Part shown: in pieces, positions 9,277 through 17,485 of the stretch
Layout of the letters: each line of letters begins with the position of its first letter
Position numbering within the stretch: position 1 is the first letter of the stretch
Assembly (NCBI RefSeq): GCF_040361275.1
Contig: NZ_APNH01000005.1
Coordinates: 186,001 to 250,000 of the forward strand
Source of the DNA: Salinisphaera sp. T31B1
GTDB lineage: Bacteria; Pseudomonadota; Gammaproteobacteria; Nevskiales; Salinisphaeraceae
Reading direction: 5' to 3'
DNA length: 64,000 nucleotides
Translations under genes and position numbers: made by a program
Notes under the pieces: generated by a model
What the model saw: only the letters and a program-made list of their open reading frames with translations
Database searches by the model: none
What the model was told of the DNA's origin: nothing

Positions 9277-10704
9277 CGATTCGAACAGGCGCTGGGCGAG
9301 CACGGCCAGCAGACAGGCAATGAACGGATTGACCGAGAACCGGAACCGCTGGTTCTCGTCGACCTCGAAGGCGTTGCCGATCACGCTGACATACATGATG
9401 TTCAGCCACAGGAAGATGATTACGGCATCGGCGGCGCTGACTCGGCGACGGACGGCGGCCCGGACCAGCACGTAAAAGCCGAACAAGACGGCCAGGCCAT
9501 AGCCGACGGCGATCAGCCAGCCGATCTGGCCAGGTTCGAGATCGAAGCCGGGCTTGTCGGGGTACACGGGCTGGGCGGCGAGATAGCGCGAGAACGCCCG
9601 GCTCCAGGGCTCGATCGCGGCACGGTTGTCGGCCAAAAACGGGTAGTCGCTGGCCGGGCGCAAGAACATCAGCCAGGCGGTGGCCATCGAATCCAGATAC
9701 ACGTCGGGATGGGTACGGATGGCGGCCAGCGCATCGTCGAGCGCCTGTTGCGAGACCTCGGCATAGGCCAGGTGGTTGTAGTTGATATGGCCGGTCGAAC
9801 GGCGTTTCTGATCGAGCACGGGTATGCCGGTCGCCGGGGTGGCGGCGAAGATCTCCGGGTAGGTCTCCGGCGTGTTGAACGGGAAATCGATCATGGCCAT
9901 GTCGGAGAGCGCGCCGGCCTCGACCATGCGCTGGCGCTCATCGTGGTCGATGGCCAGCGTGGTGAGCTTGGACAGACTCATACCCATCCAGTCCGAAGTC
10001 GCGAAGTGGCCAGTGATCATCAGGTTCTTGCCATACAACGCGAAGATCGCGATCAGCGGCACGGCGGCCGCCAGCAGCACCTGGCGCCGATACCCCGGCA
10101 GTACGAGCGCGCAGTAGGCCGCCAGCACGACGAACCACTGCCACTGGAACATCGAGCGGGTATAGATCAGTACCGCCATGGCAACGAACAGTGCCAGGCA
10201 GTGGCCAAGCGAAAATCGCGTCATCAACGACTGGAACAGCCAGGCGATCGCGCCGAGCAGCGCCAGTATCGGCAGCGTGTAGTAGGGAATCGCCTCGTAG
10301 AGAGCCAGTGCAGGGGTGAGCATGAACACCAGCGCCACGGTGAACGCGAGCGGCTTGGACACGCCCAGGCGGCGCATCACACCGAACAACAGCAATACGC
10401 TGGCCAGTGCCATGGCGCTGTAGAGCAGCCGGAACGTTGCGGCCAGCAGTAACGTGTTGTCGCCGAGCTTGAGCACCAGCCCGAGCATCAGGTTGTACAA
10501 CGGCGGCTGGCCGGGCATGTAGAAAACGCTCTGCAGCAGATGCTCGCGCAGGAGGACCGGATCCAGTATCTGCCAGGAGGTGTCGAGCGGACTCAGATCG
10601 AACCGGACCCCAGCCAGCCAGAAACCGACACGCGAGACCACGTAGAGCGCCGAAAGCCACGCGATCGCACGAAAGCGCGGCGATGATGCAGCGGCTGCCG
10701 TCAT
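9223..10704 (-). CDS. GT-C-type membrane glycosyltransferase, candidate arabinosyltransferase
   Basis: The 493-residue polytopic protein has around ten membrane segments and the layout of GT-C glycosyltransferases that use polyprenyl-phosphate sugars in the periplasm. A first extracellular loop follows membrane segment 1 and contains acidic residues (FDLSPLDTSWQILDP). A MPGQPPLYNLMLG motif follows, like the family's PPLY block. It is the last gene of a five-gene unit whose upstream members resemble the decaprenyl-phospho-arabinose pathway, so arabinosyl transfer to an unknown acceptor is the natural inference. The ATG overlaps the stop of the DprE2-like gene (ATGA). Pseudomonas strains with arabinosylated pilin pair similar genes with the GT-C enzyme TfpW, but no pilin gene lies nearby here. 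Confidence 0.75.
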   Translation of the reverse strand: MTAAAASSPRFRAIAWLSALYVVSRVGFWLAGVRFDLSPLDTSWQILDPVLLREHLLQSVFYMPGQPPLYNLMLGLVLKLGDNTLLLAATFRLLYSAMALASVLLLFGVMRRLGVSKPLAFTVALVFMLTPALALYEAIPYYTLPILALLGAIAWLFQSLMTRFSLGHCLALFVAMAVLIYTRSMFQWQWFVVLAAYCALVLPGYRRQVLLAAAVPLIAIFALYGKNLMITGHFATSDWMGMSLSKLTTLAIDHDERQRMVEAGALSDMAMIDFPFNTPETYPEIFAATPATGIPVLDQKRRSTGHINYNHLAYAEVSQQALDDALAAIRTHPDVYLDSMATAWLMFLRPASDYPFLADNRAAIEPWSRAFSRYLAAQPVYPDKPGFDLEPGQIGWLIAVGYGLAVLFGFYVLVRAAVRRRVSAADAVIIFLWLNIMYVSVIGNAFEVDENQRFRFSVNPFIACLLAVLAQRLFESLRRTSWHGGHHTRQADQ

Positions 10705-11438
10705 AGCTTGCTGCGATGAAACACCGCCCGCGGCAGACAGGTGATCACGGTCATGATCAGCCGCCAGAACCCGGGGGTGTAGAGCACGGCACGCCGTCGG
10801 CAGATTGCCTTGTGTATGTCGCCGGCCACCTTGTCGGGCTGGGCGAACAACGGACCCTTGTCGAAGTCGGCGGTCATGGGGGTGTCGACCATGCCCGGGC
10901 GGATGCTCAGGACCTGCACCCCACGGGCGAACAGGCGGTGGCGCAGCCCGTCGAGAAAAGCGTTCAGGCCCGCCTTGGCGCTGCCGTAGACATAGTTACT
11001 GGCCCGGCCGCGATCGCCGGCGACCGACGATATCGCCGCGATCAGGCCGCCGCCGCGACGTTCGAATCGATTGGCGACGTCGGTGAGCAGGGCCACCACA
11101 CTGACCGCGTTGGTATGCCAGGCGGCCACGGCGGCGCTCGGGTCGGCCTGACAGGCCGTCTGGTCGGGTAGCGTGCCGTAAGCCACGAGTACCGTGTCCA
11201 GCCCGCCGAGTTCGGCCTCGGCGGCGTCGAGCATCGGTCCATGGGCCGACAGATCGTCGGCGTCCATGACGTGGGTGGCCACCTGCGCGGCCCCGCGTAC
11301 ACGCAGATCTTCGGCGATCGCGGCCAGACGCGTGTCGTTTCGACCGACCAGGAACAGCGCGTCGCCGTCGGCGGCGAAACGCCGGGCGGTATGTTCGGCG
11401 ATGGTCGAGGTTGCACCCACGATCAGCAATTTTCTCAT
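10701..11438 (-). CDS. short-chain dehydrogenase, DprE2-like
   Basis: The 245-residue classical-type SDR begins MRKLLIVGATSTIAE, with the Rossmann glycine region at residues 7-14. It has the catalytic Ser at about 137/138 (AISSVAG) and the YxxxK pair at Tyr151 and Lys155 (YGSAK). RPGMVDTPMT follows. In mycobacteria DprE2 reduces the 2-keto intermediate made by DprE1 to decaprenyl-phospho-arabinose. I assign the role here mainly from order: it starts inside the stop of the DprE1-like gene (ATGA) and ends inside the start of the GT-C gene (ATGA). The longer open frame reaching 11837 is antisense-type extension over the DprE1-like gene and is not used. A different SDR substrate is possible, but the company is hard to explain otherwise. 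Confidence 0.85.
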   Translation of the reverse strand: MRKLLIVGATSTIAEHTARRFAADGDALFLVGRNDTRLAAIAEDLRVRGAAQVATHVMDADDLSAHGPMLDAAEAELGGLDTVLVAYGTLPDQTACQADPSAAVAAWHTNAVSVVALLTDVANRFERRGGGLIAAISSVAGDRGRASNYVYGSAKAGLNAFLDGLRHRLFARGVQVLSIRPGMVDTPMTADFDKGPLFAQPDKVAGDIHKAICRRRAVLYTPGFWRLIMTVITCLPRAVFHRSKL

Positions 11439-12778
11439 GTCGGTCGGTCCTGGTTGGGATCGGTGTCGTGGTCGGTGACCCGGCGCCAGAAGTCGGAATT
11501 GAAGGCGGGGTCGACATAGGCACAAAAGGCGCGCCAGTCGGGGAAGTAACGATCGAAGGCCGCCGCGCTCATGCGCGCGTCCTTGGCCGGGTATACCGCG
11601 CCGCCCGCGGCCATGACCACTTGGTCGAGTGCGTCCAGCAGCGCGAACGTACGCGGCCCCGGGTTCGGGAAATCCAGTGCCAGCGTCACGCCTGGACGCG
11701 GGAACGACAGCATGCCCGGCGAGGGCACGTCGCCGAAGATCTTGAGCACCGACAGGAACGAGCCGGCATTCGCGGCCGCAATTCGGTCCAGCAGTTCGGT
11801 GATCGCGGCGCGGCCGTCGTCGTGTGGTACGACGCATTGGTACTGCACGAAGCCTCTTGGCCCGTACGCACGGTTCCAGTGGGCAATGCCGTCGAGCGGG
11901 TAGAAGAACGGCTGGTAATGCTGGTTGGTGCGCGATCGGTTCTTGATACTGCGGTAATAGTAGAGCGTGTTGAGCGGTTTGAGGGTGAAGCGGTTGATCA
12001 TCGACACGGGCGTGACGAACGGAAACGTCGGCCCCGAACGACGCCCCGGGTCGGGCGACTGGCCCAGCGCCGGCCGGTGGTTGGCCCGCATGAACCAGCC
12101 GCGTCCCAGCCGCGTGCCGCGTGCGGTGCAGTCGACCCAGGCGACCGTGTACTCGTAGTCGTCGTTGGATTCGGCCGACAAGGCGAAGAAGTCATCGAGA
12201 TGGCCGAAGCGCCGGCTTTCGACGTCCATGAACGCGCCCTGGATCCGGCGCAGCGCGATGCTCGCCCGGGTGATCGCGCCGGTCAGGCCCAGTCCGCCGA
12301 CGGTGGCCGCGAACCAGTCGGCGTTGTCGTCGGGCGTGCAGACCAGGTGCGAGCCGTCGCTGCGGCATAGCTCCAGCGAGCGGACATGACGCCCGAACGT
12401 GCCGGCACGGTGATGGTTCTTGCCATGCACATCGTTGGCGATCGCCCCGCCCACACTCACGAACTGGGTGCCCGGCGTGACCGGGAGAAACCAGCCCTGC
12501 GGTATTACCAGCGCGAGGATATCGCCCAGCAGCACCCCGGCTTCGCATTCGAGCAGTCCGCTGGCCGGGTCGAAGGCGATGAAACGGTCCAGCGAGCGCA
12601 TCGCCAGCAGCGTGCCGTCGTGGTTGAGACAGCTGTCGCCGTAGCTGCGTCCGTTGCCGTAGGCCAGCATCGACGAGGCCCGGCCGGCGATCGCGTGCTC
12701 GCGCGTGACCGGCCGATGCACCTCGGCCGGCGTGGCCGCCGGGTAGCGGCCCCAGGATCGGTAGTCGTGGCCGGCCAT
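11435..12778 (-). CDS. FAD-linked oxidoreductase, DprE1-like (decaprenyl-phospho-ribose 2'-oxidase type)
   Basis: The 447-residue protein matches DprE1 over its length. The FAD-binding block GNGRSYGDS is at residues 41-49, VTPGTQFVSVGGAIANDVHGKNHH at about 100-123 contains the flavin-site His118, and FGRHVRSLELCRSDG follows. YPAKDAR at 396-402 supplies the catalytic-lysine equivalent Lys399 (Lys418 in M. tuberculosis DprE1). The enzyme oxidises the 2'-hydroxyl of polyprenyl-phospho-ribose, the first half of its epimerisation to arabinose. The residue matching the M. tuberculosis Cys387 target of benzothiazinones is Ala367 (RPGVTLALDFP against the mycobacterial PGWN-x-C-x-DFP block), so covalent inhibition is not expected. 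The next gene overlaps by ATGA; the HAD-UbiA gene lies 86 bases upstream. It most likely works together with the DprE2-like product. Confidence 0.9.
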   Translation of the reverse strand: MAGHDYRSWGRYPAATPAEVHRPVTREHAIAGRASSMLAYGNGRSYGDSCLNHDGTLLAMRSLDRFIAFDPASGLLECEAGVLLGDILALVIPQGWFLPVTPGTQFVSVGGAIANDVHGKNHHRAGTFGRHVRSLELCRSDGSHLVCTPDDNADWFAATVGGLGLTGAITRASIALRRIQGAFMDVESRRFGHLDDFFALSAESNDDYEYTVAWVDCTARGTRLGRGWFMRANHRPALGQSPDPGRRSGPTFPFVTPVSMINRFTLKPLNTLYYYRSIKNRSRTNQHYQPFFYPLDGIAHWNRAYGPRGFVQYQCVVPHDDGRAAITELLDRIAAANAGSFLSVLKIFGDVPSPGMLSFPRPGVTLALDFPNPGPRTFALLDALDQVVMAAGGAVYPAKDARMSAAAFDRYFPDWRAFCAYVDPAFNSDFWRRVTDHDTDPNQDRPT

Positions 12779-12864
12779 GGCGGGCTAGCGTCCTGTCATG
12801 TCGATAGGGGTCTGGCCGGCTGCGAAAAGGCTTTCGCCGCTGCGGGTCCGTGCATCGCGAAACA

Positions 12865-14310
12865 CTAGATCGCCATGAACATGATCAGGGCGCCGAGCAG
12901 CACGCAGACACGGCTGCCGTTGTCGCGCGCTGCGAACACGATCGGATCGTCGTGCATATCCCCGCGTAGCGTCTTGAGCCATATCCGGCTGATCCAGTAC
13001 AGCACCACCGGGCACAACAGCCAGATGCGCACCGGATGGCTGTAATGGTCGGTGATATCGGGACTGTTGATATACAGTGCAAGCACCACGACGCTGGCAT
13101 AACCGGCCGCCGTGCCGAGACTGCGCAGCATAGGCAGATCCGTGGCGATATAGCCGCGGCCCAGCGGCGCATCGCCGCTGTGTTCGGCCATCACCAGCAG
13201 TTCGGTACAGCGCTTGGCCATGGCCAGGCTCAGGAAGATCGACATCGACAGCGCCAGCAGCCAGAACGACAGATCGATGCCCGTGGCCGCGCCGCCGGCG
13301 ATGATCCGCAGCGTATACAGTGCCGCCAGGGTCAGCACATCGAGCAGGGCGAGCTGCTTGAGGCCGAGCGAGTAGGCCAGCGTCAGCACGTAATAGATCG
13401 CCAGTACGCCCCAGAACAGCGGCGGCAGGAACGCGGCAATCGCCACGGAAACGATCAGCAGGACCGGGATGGCGAGCACGCCGTGGGCGATCGGCAGTCG
13501 GCCGGAGGCGAACGGTCGTTCGCGTTTGCGCGGATGCTGGCGATCATCGCCCAGATCGACTAGATCGTTGAGCAGATACACGCTCGAGGCGAGCAGACTG
13601 TAGGCGACGAATGCGGCCACCGCCATGGAGACCGTCACCGCATCGGCGAACTCGTGGGCGGCCAGCAGCGGCACGAAGATCAGCGCGTTCTTGGCCCACT
13701 GATACACCCGCAACGCCTTGACCCAGGTGCGCCAGTCTCCGCCTTCGCGGACGAAGTTCTGGCCGACATCGGCCTCGTCGCGCACGCGGGATTCGAGCTT
13801 CGAATGGCCGTTGACCAGAATCGCCCGACGCGCATGGCGCCAGATGACGCGGTCGACATCATGATCGGCGGCATAGTCGAAGGCGCCGCCGTTCAGATGG
13901 TCACGCAGCGCGTCGAGCTTGGTCTGGCCGGACAGGTTGGTGTGCTCGTCGCTGGCCAGTACCGCATCGAACAGACCCAGGTGTTCGGCCACCTGGCGGG
14001 CATATTTCTCGTTCGAGGCGGTGGCCAGTATGAGCGTGCGGCCGTTGGCTTTCTCATGCTCGAGCAACGCGATCAGGCGCTTGTCGTAGGGCAGATCGGC
14101 GATGCCGAGATCCGCCCGACGCGCCAGCTCGGCCTTGAGCTTCGCCTTGCCGGTGCCCAGCCAGCGTGGAATGCCCAGCAAACTGTGCGGCGAGGTATGC
14201 GCGACCATGAAAGCGGACTCGATCAGCAGATCGCTGTTGACCAGCGTGCCGTCGAGATCGACGACGAGCGGGACATCATCCGCCTTGGGCGCGGTGTTGG
14301 TCGAGTTCAT
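12865..14310 (-). CDS. HAD phosphatase-UbiA prenyltransferase fusion (polyprenyl-phospho-ribose synthesis type)
   Basis: The 481-residue two-domain protein joins a cytoplasmic HAD hydrolase (about residues 12-200) to a UbiA membrane prenyltransferase (about 205-481). The HAD nucleophile loop is VVDLDGTLVNS, with Asp18 and Asp20. The UbiA part has the first Asp-rich motif NDLVDLGDD and the second region DVLTLAALYTLRI, with about eight membrane segments. In mycobacteria UbiA (Rv3806c) attaches phosphoribose from PRPP to decaprenyl phosphate and a separate phosphatase removes the 5'-phosphate; the fusion could do both. Fusions of this kind, such as Azorhizobium NoeC, occur in D-arabinosylation clusters. 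The ATG at 14310 is chosen because it overlaps the upstream stop by one base (TGATG). Only prenyl transfer and phosphatase chemistry are supported by motif; the exact substrate is inferred. Confidence 0.88.
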   Translation of the reverse strand: MNSTNTAPKADDVPLVVDLDGTLVNSDLLIESAFMVAHTSPHSLLGIPRWLGTGKAKLKAELARRADLGIADLPYDKRLIALLEHEKANGRTLILATASNEKYARQVAEHLGLFDAVLASDEHTNLSGQTKLDALRDHLNGGAFDYAADHDVDRVIWRHARRAILVNGHSKLESRVRDEADVGQNFVREGGDWRTWVKALRVYQWAKNALIFVPLLAAHEFADAVTVSMAVAAFVAYSLLASSVYLLNDLVDLGDDRQHPRKRERPFASGRLPIAHGVLAIPVLLIVSVAIAAFLPPLFWGVLAIYYVLTLAYSLGLKQLALLDVLTLAALYTLRIIAGGAATGIDLSFWLLALSMSIFLSLAMAKRCTELLVMAEHSGDAPLGRGYIATDLPMLRSLGTAAGYASVVVLALYINSPDITDHYSHPVRIWLLCPVVLYWISRIWLKTLRGDMHDDPIVFAARDNGSRVCVLLGALIMFMAI

Positions 14311-15380
14311 CAAGACATCCTGTTCGTGGAAGAGGTATCCAGCGCACGGGGCCGGCGGCGACGGTCGATCTCCAGGCCGCCGAGCGCCACCAGGCCGATG
14401 ACCACCGCGAACCACAAGGTAGCGATACGTGCGATCAGGGTGATGGCGATGGCGGTCGAGCCATCCACACCGGACAGTTTGAGCAGCAGGGCCATGACCG
14501 CCTCGGTACCGCCCAGACCGCCCGGCACGAACGACAGGGCACCGACCAGCATGCTCACCGCATAGATTCCGATCGCGGTCTCCAGCGCGAGTTCGATCCC
14601 CAAACCGTGGGCGATCACGAATAGCGACACGCCTTCGGCCGCCCAGGCCAGCAGTCCGACCGCCAGCCCGGCATACAGCGGCCGGTTGGCCATCAGCGCG
14701 AAGGCCTGGTCCCAGGCGGTGGCGATGCTCTGCAGCATGGACTGGATACGGGTTTCAGGCTTGGCGGTGCGTCGCTGCAGCGCTTCGAGCAGGCGTCGTT
14801 GGCGAATGGCCACGAGCATGACGCCCAGCGCGACGATGGGCGCGATCACCCACCATACATAGCCGGAAAAGGCGATCAGCACGAGCATCGACAACAGCGC
14901 AATCGCCAGCAGATCGAGAAACCGCTCGGCAAAGAAGGCCGCCAGGCTGTGGGGATAGGGCACGCCGAGACGCGCCAGATACACCGATCTGAGGCCTTCG
15001 CCCGCCTTGCCGGGGGTGGTGGTCAGGGCGAAGCCGGCGAGATAGATCACCGCATGCCGCAGCACCGGCACATGCTCGCCGAGCCAGTGCAGATAACCGT
15101 GCCAGCGCCCGAATCGCAGCGCATAGTTGATCAGCGACAAACCCAGGATGGCCGCCCACCAGCGTGCGTCCAGCCGTTGCATGGCCGCGAGCGTGCGCTG
15201 ACCGTCCAGCCCGGCGCCCAGTGTGATATAGAGCACGACGGCAAGGCCGAGCGAGAAGACGATGGTTCGAGTTCGGGGCAATGCAGGGCCTCGGTCGGTC
15301 GCGGTTCCACGCAAAAACGGCCGCTCCGACCGTTGTGAAAGACAACGCCACGCCACGACAGGCGACGTGGATACGCGCAT
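14310..15380 (-). CDS. flippase-like membrane protein, lysylphosphatidylglycerol-synthase TM family (UPF0104)
   Basis: The product is about 356 residues from the ATG at 15380, with seven or eight membrane segments. Family landmarks are LRFGRWHGYL, TTTPGKAGEGLRSVYLARLG and ALSFVPGGLGGTEAVMALL, the last being the conserved PGGLGGxE block. The family holds the membrane half of MprF and many stand-alone proteins thought to move lipid-linked compounds. It is the first gene of the five-gene unit and is coupled by TGATG to the HAD-UbiA gene, so it is a candidate for flipping polyprenyl-phospho-arabinose to the periplasm; that is inference. The frame extends to 15617 without a stop, but the extra 79 residues are Arg-rich, not family-like, and run into the divergent promoter region. 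Confidence 0.8.
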   Translation of the reverse strand: MRVSTSPVVAWRCLSQRSERPFLRGTATDRGPALPRTRTIVFSLGLAVVLYITLGAGLDGQRTLAAMQRLDARWWAAILGLSLINYALRFGRWHGYLHWLGEHVPVLRHAVIYLAGFALTTTPGKAGEGLRSVYLARLGVPYPHSLAAFFAERFLDLLAIALLSMLVLIAFSGYVWWVIAPIVALGVMLVAIRQRRLLEALQRRTAKPETRIQSMLQSIATAWDQAFALMANRPLYAGLAVGLLAWAAEGVSLFVIAHGLGIELALETAIGIYAVSMLVGALSFVPGGLGGTEAVMALLLKLSGVDGSTAIAITLIARIATLWFAVVIGLVALGGLEIDRRRRPRALDTSSTNRMS

Positions 15381-15526
15381 GCCCTGGACCGGTTCCCCTC
15401 GACACCGCTCACGTCGTGCGCCGGCTGTCGCAGCGCTCAGCTTAGCGTAAAAACCGGTGTGCGCGACAGATCGGCGAATCTCGATCCCGGCGGCCGGAGG
15501 TCTGGACATGCCAGACGCGGCCTGCG

Positions 15527-15550
15527 GTAAGTAACGGCGATTACCCTTAC
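15527..15550. promoter_or_regulatory. nested palindrome upstream of acyl-CoA dehydrogenase (GTAA-N6-TTAC)
   Basis: Outer arms GTAAG and CTTAC (15527-15531 and 15546-15550) enclose inner arms GTAA and TTAC (15531-15534 and 15541-15544) with a 6-base centre. The site is about 65 bases before the acyl-CoA dehydrogenase ATG, and a TACTAT hexamer begins at its right end (15548-15553), a possible -10. The same GTAA-N6-TTAC core occurs at 29149-29162 upstream of the acyl-CoA ligase. It is a candidate operator for a fatty-acid regulator that I cannot identify. Confidence 0.4.
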
Positions 15551-15615
15551 TATTCGTCCGGCGCTGCGCTTGGCAGCGTTCATGAAAGCCATCGACTACA
15601 GGGCAACAGGACATC

Positions 15616-17373
15616 ATGGCCGACTACCGTGCACCCACTCGCGACCTGCTGTTTGTATTGCAGGAAGTTCTCGACGCCGAGCGCATACGCCGGCTGCCGG
15701 GCTACGACGACTACGACCCCGACACCGTGGCGGCGATCGTCGACGAAGCCGGGCGATTCGCAGCCCAGGTGCTCGCGCCGCTCAACCGCGTGGGCGATCA
15801 GCAGGGCGCCCACTGGTCGGCCGACGGGGTCGCGGCGGCCCCCGGTTTCGGTGACGCCTATCGTCAGTATGTCGATGCTGGCTGGAACGGGCTGACCGGG
15901 AGCACGGCGTTCGGCGGCATGGGCATGCCGCGCGTGCTCGGCTCGGTCGCCACCGAATTCTGGAATGCCGCGAACATGTCGTTCGCGTTGTGCCCGCTGT
16001 TGACCGCCAGCGCCGTGGAGGCACTGGCCCACCACGGCAGCGACACGCTCAAGCGTATCTATCTGGAAAAGCTTGTCACCGGAGAATGGACGGGCTGCAT
16101 GGACCTGACCGAACCCCAGGCCGGTTCGGATCTGGCCGCCGTGCGTACCCGTGCCGAGCCGGATGCCGAATCCGACGGTGCCTACCGGCTGTACGGCCAG
16201 AAGATATATATCACCTGGGGCGACCACGACATGGCCGACAACGTCGTTCATCTGGTGTTGGCTCGTCTACCCGACGCGCCAGCAGGCGTTAAAGGCATCT
16301 CGTTGTTTCTGGTGCCGAAATTCGTACTCGACGAGGATGGCTCGCCGGGCGAGCGCAACGACATGCGCTGCGTGTCCATCGAGCACAAGCTCGGTATACA
16401 CGCCAGCCCGACGTGCACGATCGCCTACGGCGAGAATGGCCACGGCGCGCTCGGGTATCTGGTGGGCGAGCCCAACCGGGGTCTAGCGCACATGTTCACG
16501 ATGATGAACGCCGCGCGCCACAAGATGGGTGTGCAGGCGCTGGGCGTGGCCGACCGCGCTTATCAGGACGCGCTGGCCTATGCCCGGGATCGGCAGCAGG
16601 GCGGCTCGGCGATCGTCGAGCATGCCGATGTCAAGCGCATGCTCCTGTCCATGCGCAGCCAGATCGACGTCTTGCGCGCGATGTGTCTGGATGCGGCCAG
16701 CCAGATGGACATCGCCGAAGCCGAGGCCGACGAAACCGCGCGTTCGGCGGCGCAGGCCCGCGTCGATGTTCTGATTCCCATCGTCAAGGGCTGGGGTACC
16801 GAACTCGGCGTGGATCTGGCCAACACTGGCATCCAGATCCACGGCGGGATGGGTTTCGTCGAGGAGACCGGTGCGGCGCAGTATCTGCGGGACGTACGGA
16901 TCGCGCCTATCTATGAAGGCACCAACGGTATCCAGGCGATCGATCTGGTAGGCCGCAAGCTGCTGCGAGACGAAGGCCGCGGGATGCGGGCGTTCATTGC
17001 CGACATGCGTGCAACCGCGGACGGTGTGACCGAGGGTTCGCAGCCCCACCCGGCGCTGGCCGAGGCGCTGGGTCTGCTCGAACAGGCCACCGATACATTG
17101 CTCGAGGCCGGGCGAGGCCCGGCGATGGCCAACGCGTTCAACTACCTCATGCTCTGCGGTACGGTCGCCGGCGGCTGGTATGCCGCGCGTATCTCGGATG
17201 TCGCCCGCGCTGCGCTGTCCGAGGGTACGGCCGAGGCCGATTTCTACGAGGCCCGCCAGGCCTGTGCGCGGTTCTATGTCCGCCAGGTGCTGCCCCGCGC
17301 CCGCGGCTATGCGGCCATGGTCGAGGGCGGTTCGGAGGTGATCGAGGTCGTGGATACGGCGCGTCATCTCTAG
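15616..17373 (+). CDS. acyl-CoA dehydrogenase, DmdC-like long form
   Basis: The 585-residue protein is the long acyl-CoA dehydrogenase type, with an N-terminal extension (MADYRAPTRDLLFVLQEVLD) and an extra C-terminal helical domain. It oxidises acyl-CoA to trans-2-enoyl-CoA with FAD. MDLTEPQAGSDLAAVRT and QKIYITWGDHD form the FAD/substrate region. IQIHGGMGFVEE and RIAPIYEGTNGIQAIDLVGRKL form the C-terminal FAD and catalytic region, with the probable base Glu at about 434. Relatives include 3-methylmercaptopropionyl-CoA dehydrogenase of DMSP demethylation, but many act on ordinary acyl-CoAs, so the substrate is open. The ATG is preceded by a weak AGGGCAACAGGA ribosome site. It is transcribed divergently from the arabinose-type unit, behind a GTAA-N6-TTAC palindrome. 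Confidence 0.92.
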   Translation: MADYRAPTRDLLFVLQEVLDAERIRRLPGYDDYDPDTVAAIVDEAGRFAAQVLAPLNRVGDQQGAHWSADGVAAAPGFGDAYRQYVDAGWNGLTGSTAFGGMGMPRVLGSVATEFWNAANMSFALCPLLTASAVEALAHHGSDTLKRIYLEKLVTGEWTGCMDLTEPQAGSDLAAVRTRAEPDAESDGAYRLYGQKIYITWGDHDMADNVVHLVLARLPDAPAGVKGISLFLVPKFVLDEDGSPGERNDMRCVSIEHKLGIHASPTCTIAYGENGHGALGYLVGEPNRGLAHMFTMMNAARHKMGVQALGVADRAYQDALAYARDRQQGGSAIVEHADVKRMLLSMRSQIDVLRAMCLDAASQMDIAEAEADETARSAAQARVDVLIPIVKGWGTELGVDLANTGIQIHGGMGFVEETGAAQYLRDVRIAPIYEGTNGIQAIDLVGRKLLRDEGRGMRAFIADMRATADGVTEGSQPHPALAEALGLLEQATDTLLEAGRGPAMANAFNYLMLCGTVAGGWYAARISDVARAALSEGTAEADFYEARQACARFYVRQVLPRARGYAAMVEGGSEVIEVVDTARHL

Positions 17374-17402
17374 GACCGTTCGAGGCGTCACCCGGCCGGA
17401 TT

Positions 17403-17440
17403 GCCCGGCGGAACGGCGCCTGCAAGGGCGTCGGCCGGGC
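17403..17440. terminator. possible hairpin between convergent genes
   Basis: Arms GCCCGGC and GCCGGGC can pair across a 24-base interval that holds another GGCGCC. There is no T-tract, so this is at best a weak or factor-dependent terminator between the convergent acyl-CoA dehydrogenase and flavoprotein genes. Confidence 0.2.
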
Positions 17441-17485
17441 AGCGCCGGCTAGACCCGCGGCCTGGCCGTCGGGGTTCGGGCGGTC

